From Winslowiella toletana (GTDB lineage Bacteria > Pseudomonadota > Gammaproteobacteria > Enterobacterales > Enterobacteriaceae): a stretch of DNA of 64,000 nt. The first letter of the stretch is position 1. Each line of letters opens with the position of its first letter. Positions 1 to 12,691 of this stretch are shown here, piece by piece. The notes below the pieces were generated by a model. The model saw only the letters and a list, made by a program, of their open reading frames with translations. It did no database searches and was not told the origin of the DNA. Location: NCBI RefSeq assembly GCF_017875465.1, contig NZ_JAGGMQ010000001.1, positions 4,712,001 through 4,776,000 of the forward strand, written 5' to 3'. The position numbers and the translations under genes are program-made.

Positions 1-1
1 C

Positions 2-607
2 ATTGAGTTGCTTAACGCGCTGGCGCAGCAGCAGCTGATGGCGATGCTGGAGCCGCTTTCCGCCACGCAGCAACAGCAGCTGACCAATGCGATGAACCAG
101 ATTGAGGGGCTGCTTGGCAGTCCGGCGCCGGGATATATTTTGCGCGATCCGCAGCCTGGCGATCTGGGGATGGTGGTGCATCATAATGCGCTGCTGTATG
201 CCACGGAGTATGGCTGGAGTAGCGAATTTGAAGCGAGGGTGGCGGAGATTGTGGCGAAATATCTGCGGGAATTTGTACCCGGTAAAGCGCGCTGCTGGAT
301 TGCTGAAAAAGCCGGCAAGCTGGTCGGCTCGGTTTTTGTGGTGCGTGAGGATGATGACACCGCGCGTCTGCGGGTGTTGTATGTTGATGCCAGCGCGCGC
401 GGACTGGGGATCGGCCATCGACTGGTGGAAGAAGCGCTGACCTTTGCCCGCCAAGCCGGCTATAAAAAAATGGTGCTGTCGACTTACAGCATACTGATTG
501 CGGCCGCGAAAATTTATCAGCAGACTGGCTTCAGGCTGACAGAAGAGCAAGCGCGGCACCGCTTCGGTAAGGACCTGGTGGATCAGCTATGGATCCGCGA
601 TCTGTGA
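2..607 (+). CDS. MarR-type regulator / GNAT acetyltransferase fusion, C-terminal part
   Basis: The reading frame is already open at the window edge, so the true start lies upstream. The visible part begins with a short Gln-rich helical stretch typical of the end of a MarR winged-helix domain (reading ...QQQLMAMLEPLS), followed by a GNAT fold. The GNAT acetyl-CoA pyrophosphate loop is visible as ARGLGIGHRLVEEAL, preceded by a beta-strand LRVLYVDA. Bacterial MarR-GNAT fusions are known as a family; the acceptor substrate cannot be told from sequence. A bestrophin-like gene follows 118 bases later on the same strand, with no sign of coupling. The MarR half is inferred from the family architecture because it is outside the window. 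Confidence 0.8.
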   Translation: MELLNALAQQQLMAMLEPLSATQQQQLTNAMNQIEGLLGSPAPGYILRDPQPGDLGMVVHHNALLYATEYGWSSEFEARVAEIVAKYLREFVPGKARCWIAEKAGKLVGSVFVVREDDDTARLRVLYVDASARGLGIGHRLVEEALTFARQAGYKKMVLSTYSILIAAAKIYQQTGFRLTEEQARHRFGKDLVDQLWIRDL

Positions 608-725
608 AGTCAACAAATGCGCTATAACCTGTCGCCATAAAAATGTGACTGATATCACAAAATAGTCCTTTCCAGCGGCATGGCTTTTTGCCACAATCGG
701 CGAAAATTACAACCACCTGCACATC

Positions 726-1631
726 ATGATCATCCGCCCCCATCGTCACTGGTTTATCCGCCTGTTTGCCTGGCACGGCTCGGTGCTGCCCGGCATTCTG
801 TTTCGTCTCGCTCTTAATCTGGCGATGTCCGTTATCGCCATCTTCTGCCTTGGCTGGTATGAGTCGCTGGGCGTGAAGTTAACGCTGGCGCCTTTTAGTC
901 TGCTCGGGGTGTCGATTGCTATCTTTCTTGGTTTTCGTAACAGCGTTTGCTATGCCCGTTTTACCGAAGCGCGCCAGTTATGGGGCGGCTTGCTGATTGC
1001 CTGTCGCACCATTCAGCGTCAGGCGCTGGCAATCTGTCCCCATGAAGTGCCACGCGTCACCACCTTGCTGATGGCGTTTTGTTACAGCATGAAGCACCAG
1101 CTGCGCGGCAGCGATGCGCGCGAAGATCTGACTCGCTATCTCGGCAGTGAAGCAGAGATTGTGCTGCAACGCCGCGCACCGACCAATTTTATCGAGTTAC
1201 AGCTGTCGCAATGGCTGGCTGAGCAGCGCCGGCGGGGCAATGTGTCCGATATGGTGTATGTCAGTATGGACCAGAGTCTGAATCAGCTGACCCAGGTGCT
1301 GGGCGGCTGTGAGCGGCTGGCGAGTATGCCGGTGCCCTTTGCTTATGGCCTGCTGCTGCATCGCACGGTATATCTGTTCTGTACGCTGCTGCCGTTTGCA
1401 CTGGTGCCGGACCTGCACTATATGACGCCGCTGGTATCGGTCTTTATCGCCTATACCTTCCTGTCGCTGGATACGCTGGCGGAAGAGCTGGAGACGCCGT
1501 TTGGCTATGCCAGTAACCATCTGCCGATGGATGCCATGTGCACCAATATTGAGATCAATCTGCGCGAGATGAATAACGAAACGCTGTTGCCGGATGCCAT
1601 CCGTCCGGATGCGCAGTTCCGTGTAACCTGA
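726..1631 (+). CDS. yneE: Bestrophin-family membrane channel YneE
   Basis: 301-residue inner-membrane protein of the bestrophin/UPF0187 (YneE) family, whose characterised members are pentameric ion channels. The N-terminus reads MIIRPHRHWF, followed by hydrophobic helices, the conserved LGVSIAIFLGFRNSVCYARF segment near residue 60-80, and a C-terminal part with VPDLHYMTPLVSVFIAYTF and LDTLAEELETPFG. Length and these blocks agree with E. coli YneE. The ATG at 726 has no obvious Shine-Dalgarno sequence but fits the family N-terminus exactly. The gene stands alone and ends at a bidirectional terminator shared with the convergent porin gene. Ion selectivity is not readable from the sequence. Confidence 0.88.
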   Translation: MIIRPHRHWFIRLFAWHGSVLPGILFRLALNLAMSVIAIFCLGWYESLGVKLTLAPFSLLGVSIAIFLGFRNSVCYARFTEARQLWGGLLIACRTIQRQALAICPHEVPRVTTLLMAFCYSMKHQLRGSDAREDLTRYLGSEAEIVLQRRAPTNFIELQLSQWLAEQRRRGNVSDMVYVSMDQSLNQLTQVLGGCERLASMPVPFAYGLLLHRTVYLFCTLLPFALVPDLHYMTPLVSVFIAYTFLSLDTLAEELETPFGYASNHLPMDAMCTNIEINLREMNNETLLPDAIRPDAQFRVT

Positions 1632-1646
1632 GGGCTGACGGCAAAA

Positions 1647-1679
1647 GAAAAGGGCAGCGTTTACACGCTGCCCTTTTTT
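1647..1679. terminator. Bidirectional intrinsic terminator between yneE and the porin gene
   Basis: A 10-bp perfect stem (AGGGCAGCGT / ACGCTGCCCT) with a TTAC loop, flanked by a run of A on the left and a run of T on the right. It can therefore end transcripts from both convergent genes. Confidence 0.9.
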
Positions 1680-1730
1680 ATTTGCGGTTTGTCGACACAA
1701 CAGAACCGCAACCAATGAGAGGGAATTAAC

Positions 1731-2804
1731 TCAGAACTGGTAAGTCAGGCCAACACCGGTGACATCATCGTTAGCCAGGCCGAGGGCGTTATCGCTATCC
1801 AGCAGGTTAATTTTGTATTCTGCGTAGAACACCATGTTTTTATTGAAGTAGTAGTAGGTGCCTACTGCAACGTATTTAAACAGGTCGACACTGCCGATCT
1901 CTTCAACATCTTTGGCTTTTGATGACACATAGGCCAGAGACGGACGCAGACCGTTCAGGAACTGGTACTGGGCCACGGCTTCGAAGTTCTGCGCTTTGTT
2001 GGCGTAGCCACCGCTGATTGGGGTGGCATTCAGCGTTTCGCCATACATGGTCGCCAGGTAAACCTGGTTAGCATCGTACTTAACCGAGGTTGCCCATGAC
2101 TGCGCGCGCTCGCCTTCACCGCGCGAAGCCGCGTTCTGGCCTTCAGTGCGGTCAAGACTGGCGAAAGCACCGGTAAATGACAGGCCGAGGTCAAGGTTGT
2201 AAGCCGCAGAGAGCGCATAACCATCACCGTTCGAGCGGCGAATACCGTTAGTATCGGTGCCACGATCGTTTTTACCCTGATACTGCAGGCCGATATCCAG
2301 GCCATCAACCAGACCAAAGAAGCCGCTGTTACGGTAAGTGGCTACGCCCGTGGAGCGACCGGCGAGGAAGGCGTCAGTGTAGCCGGAGTCGCCACCAAAT
2401 TTTGGCAGCATATCGGTGGAGGCCAGCGCGTCATAGATCAGACCGTAGTTGCGGCCGTAATCGAATGAGCCCAGGTTGCCATATTTCAGACCTGCAAAGC
2501 CTAAACGGGTTTTGTTGCCGCTCTGCGCATCCGCATCACTCTCGGAATTGTTGCCCTGGAACTGGTACTGCCAGCGGCCATAGCCAGTCAGCTGGTCGGT
2601 GATTTGCGTCTCGCCTTTAAACCCTAAACGGATATAGGTGGAGTCGCCATCGCTGTTATCGTCTTTGGTAAACACATGGCCAGCGTTAATTTTACCATCC
2701 AGCGCCAGCTTATTACCGTCCTTGTTATAAATCTCTGCCGCCTGCGCACTACCGAGCCCCAGCAGCAGAGGGACTACCACTGCAATTACGTTATGCTTCA
2801 TCAT
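1731..2804 (-). CDS. General outer-membrane porin (OmpC/OmpF family)
   Basis: 357-residue trimeric beta-barrel porin for passive diffusion of small hydrophilic solutes. A signal peptide of about 22 residues ends in SAQA, and the mature protein starts [16 protein letters not shown], the classical enterobacterial porin start. The constriction-loop (L3) region [22 protein letters not shown] is recognisable, and the chain ends in VGLTYQF with the C-terminal Phe needed for Bam-dependent assembly. I cannot separate OmpC, OmpF, PhoE or OmpN orthology reliably, so no symbol is given. The start has an AGGAT Shine-Dalgarno sequence. The long AT-rich upstream region holds an OmpR-like site. Confidence 0.93.
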   Translation of the reverse strand: MMKHNVIAVVVPLLLGLGSAQAAEIYNKDGNKLALDGKINAGHVFTKDDNSDGDSTYIRLGFKGETQITDQLTGYGRWQYQFQGNNSESDADAQSGNKTRLGFAGLKYGNLGSFDYGRNYGLIYDALASTDMLPKFGGDSGYTDAFLAGRSTGVATYRNSGFFGLVDGLDIGLQYQGKNDRGTDTNGIRRSNGDGYALSAAYNLDLGLSFTGAFASLDRTEGQNAASRGEGERAQSWATSVKYDANQVYLATMYGETLNATPISGGYANKAQNFEAVAQYQFLNGLRPSLAYVSSKAKDVEEIGSVDLFKYVAVGTYYYFNKNMVFYAEYKINLLDSDNALGLANDDVTGVGLTYQF

Positions 2805-2895
2805 AAAAAGTATCCTGTAAATTATTTTTATTTGTGACGCGCTTTTGCGACCAACATGAAAATGTCACAAATAATAAATTTACAATAAGAACATA

Positions 2896-2915
2896 AGTGT
2901 TACAAAATGTAAAAA
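2896..2915 (-). promoter_or_regulatory. Candidate OmpR-binding site upstream of the porin
   Basis: Read on the minus strand the site is TTTTTACATTTTGTAACACT, resembling the OmpR F1-type pattern TTTACTTTTTGTAACAT. It lies about 90 bases upstream of the porin start, a usual distance for OmpR sites in porin promoters. Assignment is by pattern only. Confidence 0.5.
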
Positions 2916-3299
2916 TATAGCATTTATCAATAATAACGATGGTTAAACACGTTTTTTTCATGTGTTTATCATTTTTTCTTATTATGGCTATTTCCTCATT
3001 AGATCATCAGGTAACGCGATAACCTACTGTTAACAGAAGGTTATTGTTTAAATGTTGTTCGTTTTTGCTTTTTCGTTTAGCTGGCATTTAACTTTGCGAA
3101 TTTTGCAAATAGTTCACATCTTATGTTCAGTAACAAAAAAGATTCGCGCGAATTGAAGCTTTATTTTCATTTCTACAGTTACAAATGTTTCTTGTCTGAA
3201 ATATAAAATTGTGCAGCAGAGAATTAACATTACAGAATTGATATCAGAGGGGATAATACAGCGGGGTGTCAGTAGTGTGCTAATTATCAATGCAAGGTA

Positions 3300-3334
3300 A
3301 TAAATAAAGCAGCGGTGAAATCCTCACCGCTGCT
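3300..3334 (-). terminator. Terminator of the cioAB operon
   Basis: An 11-bp perfect stem (AGCAGCGGTGA / TCACCGCTGCT) with a 5-base loop. On the minus strand it is followed by TTTATTTATT. It lies directly after the stop codon of the DUF2474 gene. Confidence 0.8.
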
Positions 3335-3351
3335 GGCAGGTATGATTAAGA

Positions 3352-3513
3352 TTAATGAAGTTTTAAACCGGCGGCGCTCATTAATGCGCGAAACAGGCTG
3401 GCGATAATAAACAGCGCCAGTACACTGCCGAACCAGATAATCAGCATCCAGTACACTCTCTTCCACCACGGCTGTTTCAGGTTCTTCTGCGTCATCCGCT
3501 GGATAAATTGCAT
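3352..3513 (-). CDS. DUF2474 small membrane subunit of the bd-type oxidase
   Basis: 53-residue single-pass membrane protein (MQFIQRMTQKNL..., then WMLIIWFGSVLALFIIASLF). Small DUF2474 proteins sit behind cioAB genes in many proteobacteria, as CydX does behind cydAB, and are thought to be accessory subunits of the oxidase. The start chosen has an AGGA Shine-Dalgarno sequence; a longer upstream reading would overlap cioB without a good start. It begins 10 bases after the cioB stop codon, so the three genes form one operon. Confidence 0.85.
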   Translation of the reverse strand: MQFIQRMTQKNLKQPWWKRVYWMLIIWFGSVLALFIIASLFRALMSAAGLKLH

Positions 3514-3523
3514 AGTCAGTTCC

Positions 3524-4534
3524 TCAGTGATAACCGTGTTCTGGTTTAACCTTGCCGCGGAACACATAGTAACTCCACAGGGTATAGACCAGAATAAGTG
3601 GGATGATAAACAGCGCGCCAACCAGCATAAAACCCTGGCTTTGTGGCGGTGAGGAGGCGGCGCGGAAAGTGATATCCGGCGGGATCAGGTTCGGCCAGAT
3701 GCTGATGCCCAGTCCGCTGAATCCGAGGAACACTAACCCCAGCGTCAGCATAAATGGCGAATAATGGGCGTCGCGGTTCCACGCGCTGCGCCACAATCCC
3801 CATGAGACCAGCAGCACCAGGACCGGTACCGGCAGGAAAAAGAACAGATTAGGGAAGCTAAACCAACGTTCGGCAATTGCAGTGTGTGACAGTGGTGTCC
3901 AGGCGCTGACAATCGCCAGAATCACCAGCAGCGCCAGCAGCAACGGACGGGCCAGCTTACGCATCCGTAACAGCAGCTCACCTTCCGTTTTAATAATCAG
4001 CCAGCTGCACCCCAGCAGCGCATAGGCGACCACTAATCCCAGCCCGCAGAACAGACTGAAAGGGGTCAGCCAGTCAAACGCCGAGCCGCTCCATGTGCGT
4101 CCCGCCACCGGAAAGCCATTCAGGAAAGCGCCGAGCACCACGCCTTGCGCAAAAGTCGCCACAAAGGAGCCGCCGATAAATGACTTATCCCAAAACGGGC
4201 GGTGTGCGGGTGTCGCCTTAAAACGAAATTCAAAGGCAACGCCGCGAAATATCAGCCCGATCAGCATAATGGTCAGCGGAATGGTCAGCGCATCGAGGAT
4301 CACCGCATAGGCGAGGGGAAAGGCGCCAAACAGTCCGGCGCCACCCATTACCAGCCAGGTTTCATTGCCATCCCATACCGGCGCGACGGTGTTCATCATC
4401 ACATCGCGATCCTCCGTGTCCGGCACTAACGGATAGAGCAGGCCGATACCGAGGTCGAAACCATCCATCACCACATACATCAGGATGCTGAACACGATGA
4501 TGATGAACCAAATCAGAGCAAGATCGATACCCAT
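3524..4534 (-). CDS. cioB: Cyanide-insensitive terminal quinol oxidase subunit II (CioB/CydB)
   Basis: 336-residue multi-helix membrane protein of the CydB family. It begins MGIDLALIWFIIIVFSILMYVVMDGFDLGIG; the MDGFDLG motif and WDGNETWLV are hallmark CydB blocks. With subunit I it forms a bd-type oxidase that reduces oxygen to water with electrons from quinol and does not pump protons. The length and the partner's short Q-loop point to the Cio/bd-II-like branch rather than canonical CydB (about 379 residues). Its ATG overlaps the upstream stop codon by one base (TAATG), indicating translational coupling. Confidence 0.9.
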   Translation of the reverse strand: MGIDLALIWFIIIVFSILMYVVMDGFDLGIGLLYPLVPDTEDRDVMMNTVAPVWDGNETWLVMGGAGLFGAFPLAYAVILDALTIPLTIMLIGLIFRGVAFEFRFKATPAHRPFWDKSFIGGSFVATFAQGVVLGAFLNGFPVAGRTWSGSAFDWLTPFSLFCGLGLVVAYALLGCSWLIIKTEGELLLRMRKLARPLLLALLVILAIVSAWTPLSHTAIAERWFSFPNLFFFLPVPVLVLLVSWGLWRSAWNRDAHYSPFMLTLGLVFLGFSGLGISIWPNLIPPDITFRAASSPPQSQGFMLVGALFIIPLILVYTLWSYYVFRGKVKPEHGYH

Positions 4535-5955
4535 TACTGTTTCCTCTGTGGTTGATCAAAAGCATCATCGGCGGCGGACAGCGGACGCGCAGGCGTGCGC
4601 GGCGTGCCAGGTCCGCCTTCCGGCGCATGTTCTTCATAAGGTTGTGGGCCGCGCGCCACCAGCTTCAGCAGATAGATCAGACCAACGCCAAATACCGAGC
4701 CATACACCAGCACGAAAGCCAGCAGACTGACCGACATTTGTAACGCGCCATGGGCCGATACCGCATCGCGGGTGCGCAGCAGGCCATACACCACCCACGG
4801 CTGGCGGCCAATTTCGGTGGTAAACCAGCCAGCCAGAATCGCCAGCAGACCGGACGGCCCCATCAGCAGCACAAAGCGGTGGAACCAGCGCTGATCGTAC
4901 AGACGGTGACGCAAGCGCAGCCACAGACTCCAGACACCGGCGGTGATCATCAGTAGTCCCAGCGCCACCATAATGCGGAACGACCAGAAGACCACAGTGG
5001 AATTTGGCCGATCCTCCGGCGGGAAGCTTTTCAGCGCCGGTATCTGTTTGTCGAGGCTGTGGGTCAGAATCAGGCTGCCGAGGTATGGCACTTCAAGCGC
5101 ATATTTCGTCTGTTCCGCCTGCATATCCGGCCAGCCAAACAGAATCAGCGGGGTTGGATCGCTGTTTTTATTCTCCCAGTGACCTTCAATTGCGGCGATT
5201 TTCGCTGGCTGGTATTTCAGGGTGTTTAAGCCATGGGCATCCCCGATACCGGCCTGAATCGGCGCCACGATCAGCGCCATCCACATCGCCATGGAAAACA
5301 TGCGTTTTACCGCCGGACTTTTATTGCCGCGCAGCAGATGCCACGCTCCTGAGGCGCCGACAAAAAAGGTGCTGGCAAGGAAAGCGGCGGTAGCCATATG
5401 CAGCAGGCGATAAGGGAAGGAGGGGTTAAACACTACTTTCAGCCAGTCGACCGGGATCAGCTGATTATTGACAATCTCATAGCCCTGCGGCGTATGCATA
5501 AAGCTGTTCGACGCCAGAATCCAGAAGGTCGACATCAGGGTGCCGAGCGCCACCATACAGGTAGAGAAGAAGTGCAGCCCCGGTCCCACCCGGTTCCAGC
5601 CAAACATCATGACGCCAAGGAAGCCTGCTTCAAGGAAGAAAGCAGTCAGTACCTCATAGGTTAATAGCGGGCCGGCAATGCTGCCGGCAAAAGCGGAAAA
5701 ACCACTCCAGTTAGTGCCGAACTGATAGGCCATCACCAGTCCGGAAACCACCCCCATACCGAAGTTAACGGCAAATATTTTGAGCCAGAAATGATACAGA
5801 TCGCGCCAGGTATCGTCTTTGGTCTTCAGCCATAAGGCTTCCAGCACCATCAGGAAGCTGGCCAGCCCGATAGTGATCGCCGGAAAAATAATATGGAAAG
5901 AGACGGTAAAAGCGAATTGTATCCTTGCCAGTTCGAATGCGTCTAAACCGAACAT
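4534..5955 (-). CDS. cioA: Cyanide-insensitive terminal quinol oxidase subunit I (CioA/CydA)
   Basis: 473-residue CydA-family subunit, which carries the haems and the quinol site. It begins MFGLDAFELARIQFAFTVSF followed by HIIFPAITIG, including the conserved N-terminal histidine ligand. Later blocks are GWNRVGPGLHF, the GDAHGLNTLKYQPAKIAAIEGHW quinol-loop start, and GWFTTEIGRQPW. The protein is about 50 residues shorter than E. coli CydA (522), consistent with the truncated Q-loop of the Cio subfamily. A GTG two codons upstream is possible, but the ATG has a GAGGTG Shine-Dalgarno at good spacing and gives the family N-terminus. First gene of the cioA-cioB-DUF2474 operon. Confidence 0.9.
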   Translation of the reverse strand: MFGLDAFELARIQFAFTVSFHIIFPAITIGLASFLMVLEALWLKTKDDTWRDLYHFWLKIFAVNFGMGVVSGLVMAYQFGTNWSGFSAFAGSIAGPLLTYEVLTAFFLEAGFLGVMMFGWNRVGPGLHFFSTCMVALGTLMSTFWILASNSFMHTPQGYEIVNNQLIPVDWLKVVFNPSFPYRLLHMATAAFLASTFFVGASGAWHLLRGNKSPAVKRMFSMAMWMALIVAPIQAGIGDAHGLNTLKYQPAKIAAIEGHWENKNSDPTPLILFGWPDMQAEQTKYALEVPYLGSLILTHSLDKQIPALKSFPPEDRPNSTVVFWSFRIMVALGLLMITAGVWSLWLRLRHRLYDQRWFHRFVLLMGPSGLLAILAGWFTTEIGRQPWVVYGLLRTRDAVSAHGALQMSVSLLAFVLVYGSVFGVGLIYLLKLVARGPQPYEEHAPEGGPGTPRTPARPLSAADDAFDQPQRKQ

Positions 5956-6123
5956 AGGCACCTCATTAGTGTCATTGCATTGCTGCCAAAAAGCAGAAAG
6001 AAGGGGCTGAACCAGCAGCGTTCAGTCACTACAAGTGTAGAAGAGCTTTCAGTTAAACATGGCGCAAGGAATGATAACAGACACAGTTATTTGAATTAAA
6101 GCTATAACAGATTGCTGTTCAGG

Positions 6124-6140
6124 TGCACTTCTCTGGTGCG
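6124..6140 (+). promoter_or_regulatory. NtrC-like binding site 1 upstream of astC
   Basis: The sequence TGCACTTCTCTGGTGCG matches the NtrC pattern GCAC-N5-TGGTGC exactly. It lies about 250 bases upstream of the sigma-54 promoter, as expected for an enhancer. Confidence 0.75.
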
Positions 6141-6143
6141 CAA

Positions 6144-6160
6144 TGCGCCAGAAATGTGCA
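6144..6160 (+). promoter_or_regulatory. NtrC-like binding site 2 upstream of astC
   Basis: The sequence TGCGCCAGAAATGTGCA keeps both TGC.C / GTGCA half-sites. Its centre is 20 bases from that of site 1, about two helical turns, so two NtrC dimers would lie on the same DNA face. Confidence 0.65.
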
Positions 6161-6369
6161 GTAACTGCTTCTTAATACAACCAAATCCCATCATCGATCA
6201 CAAAAGCCATATTTAATTTTGCTAATGCATAATTCTGCTTTTTTATGTTCCGCCAGTGGCCTGCTTTCGGATTGTTATTCACTTTTTATGCGTTAACACT
6301 GCATATGACATTGACGTAACTTATTGATATTGGGTTCTCTCAATCATTTTATGCATTTTTAGCGCTGGC

Positions 6370-6386
6370 TGGCACGATGCGTGCAA
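6370..6386 (+). promoter_or_regulatory. Sigma-54 promoter of the ast operon
   Basis: TGGCACGATGCGTGCAA contains GG and GC separated by exactly 10 bases, the invariant -24/-12 spacing of sigma-54 promoters, and TGGCACG is the consensus -24 element. The expected start of transcription is about 12 bases after the GC, leaving a leader of roughly 70 bases before astC. Confidence 0.9.
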
Positions 6387-6466
6387 ATTACAGTAGAGCC
6401 GTGGTGAGTTATTTTATTAACATTTTTTAAACTTTTCGTTCACTTAGGGTGAGCAGTGAGGCCGCT

Positions 6467-7683
6467 ATGCAACAGTCAGTATCACGTGAGAATTTTGATC
6501 AGTGGATGGTGCCAACCTATGCACCTGCCAGCTTTGTACCGGTCAAAGCCGAGGGGTCTACGCTGTGGGATCAAAACAATAAAGATTATATCGATTTTGC
6601 TGGTGGCATCGCAGTGAACGCGCTTGGCCACGCTCATCCTGAATTACAGCTGGCGTTACAACAGCAGGCGGCACGCCTGTGGCATACCGGTAACGGTTAT
6701 ACCAACGAGCCGATTTTACGTCTGGCGAAGCAGCTGATTGACGCCACCTTTGCCGAGCGGGTGTTCTTCTGTAACTCCGGTGCGGAAGCTAATGAGGCGG
6801 CGCTGAAGCTGGCGCGTAAATATGCCCATGATCATTTCGGCAGCCAGAAGAGCGGTATTGTGGCGTTTAATAATGCCTTCCATGGCCGCACGCTGTTTAC
6901 CGTGACGGCGGGCGGTCAGCCAGCTTACTCCCGCGATTTTGCTCCGTTACCGGAAGCGATCAGCCATGCGGAGTTTAACAATTTAGCCTCCGCCGCGGCG
7001 CTGATTAATGATGATACCTGTGCGGTGATTGTCGAACCGATTCAGGGCGAAGGCGGCGTGTTGCCAGCAGAACCGGCCTTTTTACGCGGGCTGCGTGAAC
7101 TCTGCGATAAGCATCACGCGCTGCTGATTTTTGATGAAGTGCAGACCGGCGTGGGCCGTACCGGTTCGCTGTATGCCTATATGCACTATGGCGTCACGCC
7201 GGATGTGCTCTCCACTGCTAAAGCGCTGGGCGGCGGTTTTCCGATCGGCGCGATGCTGACCACGGAAAAACTGGCGGCTGTAATGGGTGTCGGTACCCAC
7301 GGCACGACCTATGGCGGTAATCCGCTGGCCGGGGCAGTGGCGGGGAAAGTCATCGAACTGATTAATCGCCCGGATGTGATGGATGGCGTGGGTCTGCGTC
7401 ACCGCTGGTTTATCGATGGCCTGAATGCGATTAATCAGCGCCTGCATCTGTTTAAAGAGATCCGTGGCTTAGGCCTGCTGATTGGCTGTGTGTTGAACGA
7501 GGATTACAGCGGTAAAGCCAGACAGTTTAACCTCGCCGCCGCCGAACTGGGGGTGATGGTGCTGATCGCTGGCGCCAGCGTGGTGCGTTTTGCGCCGTCA
7601 CTGGTGATCAGCGAACAGGAAGTGAAGCTGGGTCTGGCGCGCTTTGAGCGTGCCTGCGAAGTGGTTGTGAAAGGAGCAGGGGT

Positions 7684-7687
<4 letters not shown>
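6467..7687 (+). CDS. astC: Succinylornithine transaminase AstC
   Basis: 406-residue class-III PLP aminotransferase, third step of the arginine succinyltransferase pathway: succinylornithine plus 2-oxoglutarate to succinylglutamate semialdehyde plus glutamate. Visible motifs are [17 protein letters not shown] (cofactor phosphate region), [12 protein letters not shown] (Asp near the pyridine nitrogen) and [10 protein letters not shown] with the Schiff-base lysine near residue 250. The ATG at 6467 ([14 protein letters not shown]) is preferred over the upstream GTG because it has GTGAGG five bases ahead and gives exactly the E. coli length. First gene of astCADBE. Confidence 0.96.
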
Positions 7688-11512
<3,825 letters not shown>

Positions 11513-11527
11513 CCATGGATGAAAGCT

Positions 11528-11560
11528 CAGGGCGCTGACGTTGCCGCGTAACGCCCTGTT
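11528..11560 (+). terminator. Stem-loop in the astB-astE gap (possible partial terminator)
   Basis: A 7-bp stem (CAGGGCG / CGCCCTG) with a 17-base loop and the short T-rich stretch TGTTTATC after it. The other ast junctions overlap as ATGA, so this 82-base gap stands out. It may attenuate astE expression or be a processing site; the U-tract is too weak for a firm call. Confidence 0.4.
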
Positions 11561-11594
11561 TATCAGGGAGTCAGAATAATACAAAGGAGAACTA

Positions 11595-12590
11595 ATGCAG
11601 GATTTTTTACAGCAAACGCTGTCAGGTGAAACTCCGCAACAACTATCAGGCGAGAATGCCCATCTGCGCTGGTCGTGGTGGGATGAAGGTATTATCGAGT
11701 TCACACCGCATCAGGCTACGCAGCAGGCGATCGTGGTGTCCGCCGGTCTGCATGGCAATGAAACCGCGCCGGTTGAGATCCTGAATCAGCTACTGACGCA
11801 GCTGCTGCGCGGCGAAAAAGCGCTGGTGCCGCGTCTGCTGGTGATCCTCGGCAATCCGGCGGCGCTGCGTCAAAACAAACGTTATCTGCGTTGTGATATT
11901 AACCGGATGTTCGGCGGTCGCTGGCAGCAGTATGAAGACTGTCCGGAAGCCCGACGCGCCTGGCGTCTGGAACAGGCGATGGAGACCTTCTGGCAGGCGG
12001 GCGATAATCTGGAAGTGTGCTGGCATATCGATCTGCATACGGCGATTCGTGGTTCATACCATCCGCGTTTCGGCGTATTGCCGTTAAACCCGCGCGAGTG
12101 GCCGGACGCGTTTATGCAGTGGCTGGGCGCCGCCGGACTGGAAGCGCTGGTGTTCCATCGCGCGCCGGGCGGCACCTTTACCCACTACAGTTGTGAACAC
12201 TTTAATGCCGCCAGCTGTACGCTGGAGTTAGGCAAAGCGCAGCCGTTTGGCGCCAACGATCTGTCGCAGTTTGCCGCCGCTAAACAGGCGCTGGCAGCAT
12301 TGCTGTCTGGTGAGCCGCTGCCGCAGAGCGGTGAAGCGCCGCGTCGTTATCGGGTTTCGCAGCAAATCACCCGTCTGTCGCCGGCGTTTAAACTGCATAT
12401 GAGCGCCGAGACGCTTAACTTTACCGCCTTTCCGCAGGGCACGCTGCTGGCGGAAGATGGCGAGAAGCGCTATTTTGTGCAGCAGGCTCGTGAGTATGTG
12501 CTGTTCCCGAATCCGAACGTCGCCAGCGGTTTGCGCGCCGGTCTGATGCTGGTGGAAGATAACGCCCATAACGAAGCCTTAAGCTGCTGA
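11595..12590 (+). CDS. astE: Succinylglutamate desuccinylase AstE
   Basis: 331-residue zinc carboxypeptidase-like enzyme that splits succinylglutamate into succinate and glutamate, the last step of the pathway. The zinc site is visible as AGLHGNETAPVE (His and Glu ligands near residues 55-60) and HIDLHTAIR (third ligand His). LGNPAALRQNKRYL and DINRMFGG are further family blocks. The ATG has a strong AAAGGAG Shine-Dalgarno sequence, so it can be translated independently despite the gap after astB. Confidence 0.95.
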   Translation: MQDFLQQTLSGETPQQLSGENAHLRWSWWDEGIIEFTPHQATQQAIVVSAGLHGNETAPVEILNQLLTQLLRGEKALVPRLLVILGNPAALRQNKRYLRCDINRMFGGRWQQYEDCPEARRAWRLEQAMETFWQAGDNLEVCWHIDLHTAIRGSYHPRFGVLPLNPREWPDAFMQWLGAAGLEALVFHRAPGGTFTHYSCEHFNAASCTLELGKAQPFGANDLSQFAAAKQALAALLSGEPLPQSGEAPRRYRVSQQITRLSPAFKLHMSAETLNFTAFPQGTLLAEDGEKRYFVQQAREYVLFPNPNVASGLRAGLMLVEDNAHNEALSC

Positions 12591-12625
12591 TGGTTTTTAC
12601 CGGGCGCGCGGTGCGCCCGAAACCA
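12591..12625 (+). terminator. Stem-loop after astE, candidate end of the ast operon
   Basis: The CGGGCGC / GCGCCCG core with a 5-base loop is extended by TGGTTT / AAACCA arms. There is no U-tract after it, so termination efficiency is uncertain. Confidence 0.5.
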
Positions 12626-12673
12626 TGCCACTGGCGCTGACATAATCTTTCCCAAACCCTGCCTGAAGCGTTA

Positions 12674-12691
12674 CACTCCTCCATAATTTCT
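12674..12691 (+). promoter_or_regulatory. Possible BaeR box upstream of spy
   Basis: CTCCATAATT within this stretch matches the core of the BaeR consensus as I remember it (TTTTTCTCCATDATTGGC), 10 of 13 on the right side. E. coli spy is controlled by BaeR and CpxR. The distance to the gene, about 200 bases, is plausible. Low certainty. Confidence 0.35.

Larger units (their letters stand above)
2805..3351. other. AT-rich intergenic region upstream of the porin
   Basis: About 550 bases without a credible gene. The half next to the porin is its promoter/leader, with many A/T tracts and the OmpR-like site. The far end holds the terminator of the oxidase operon. I see no tRNA and no repeat here, and no small RNA that I recognise, although porin-flanking regions often carry one. 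Confidence 0.6.
5956..6466. other. Divergent control region between cioA and astC
   Basis: About 510 bases without a gene. It carries the cioA promoter on the left and the nitrogen-control promoter of the ast operon on the right. The NtrC-like sites and sigma-54 promoter are listed separately. ArgR boxes are expected between them in this family, but I see only weak half-sites (for instance near 6224-6241), so I do not call them. Confidence 0.7.

Noticed and set aside
1197..1715. Long minus-strand frame opposite yneE, and similar long antisense frames elsewhere (for example 9294-9878, 30751-31383, 33040-33732)
   Set aside because: They lie wholly within well-identified genes on the other strand, have no Shine-Dalgarno or family resemblance, and reflect codon bias shadows.
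6224..6241. ArgR box in the ast control region
   Set aside because: Only one half-site is convincing, with too many mismatches in the other half.
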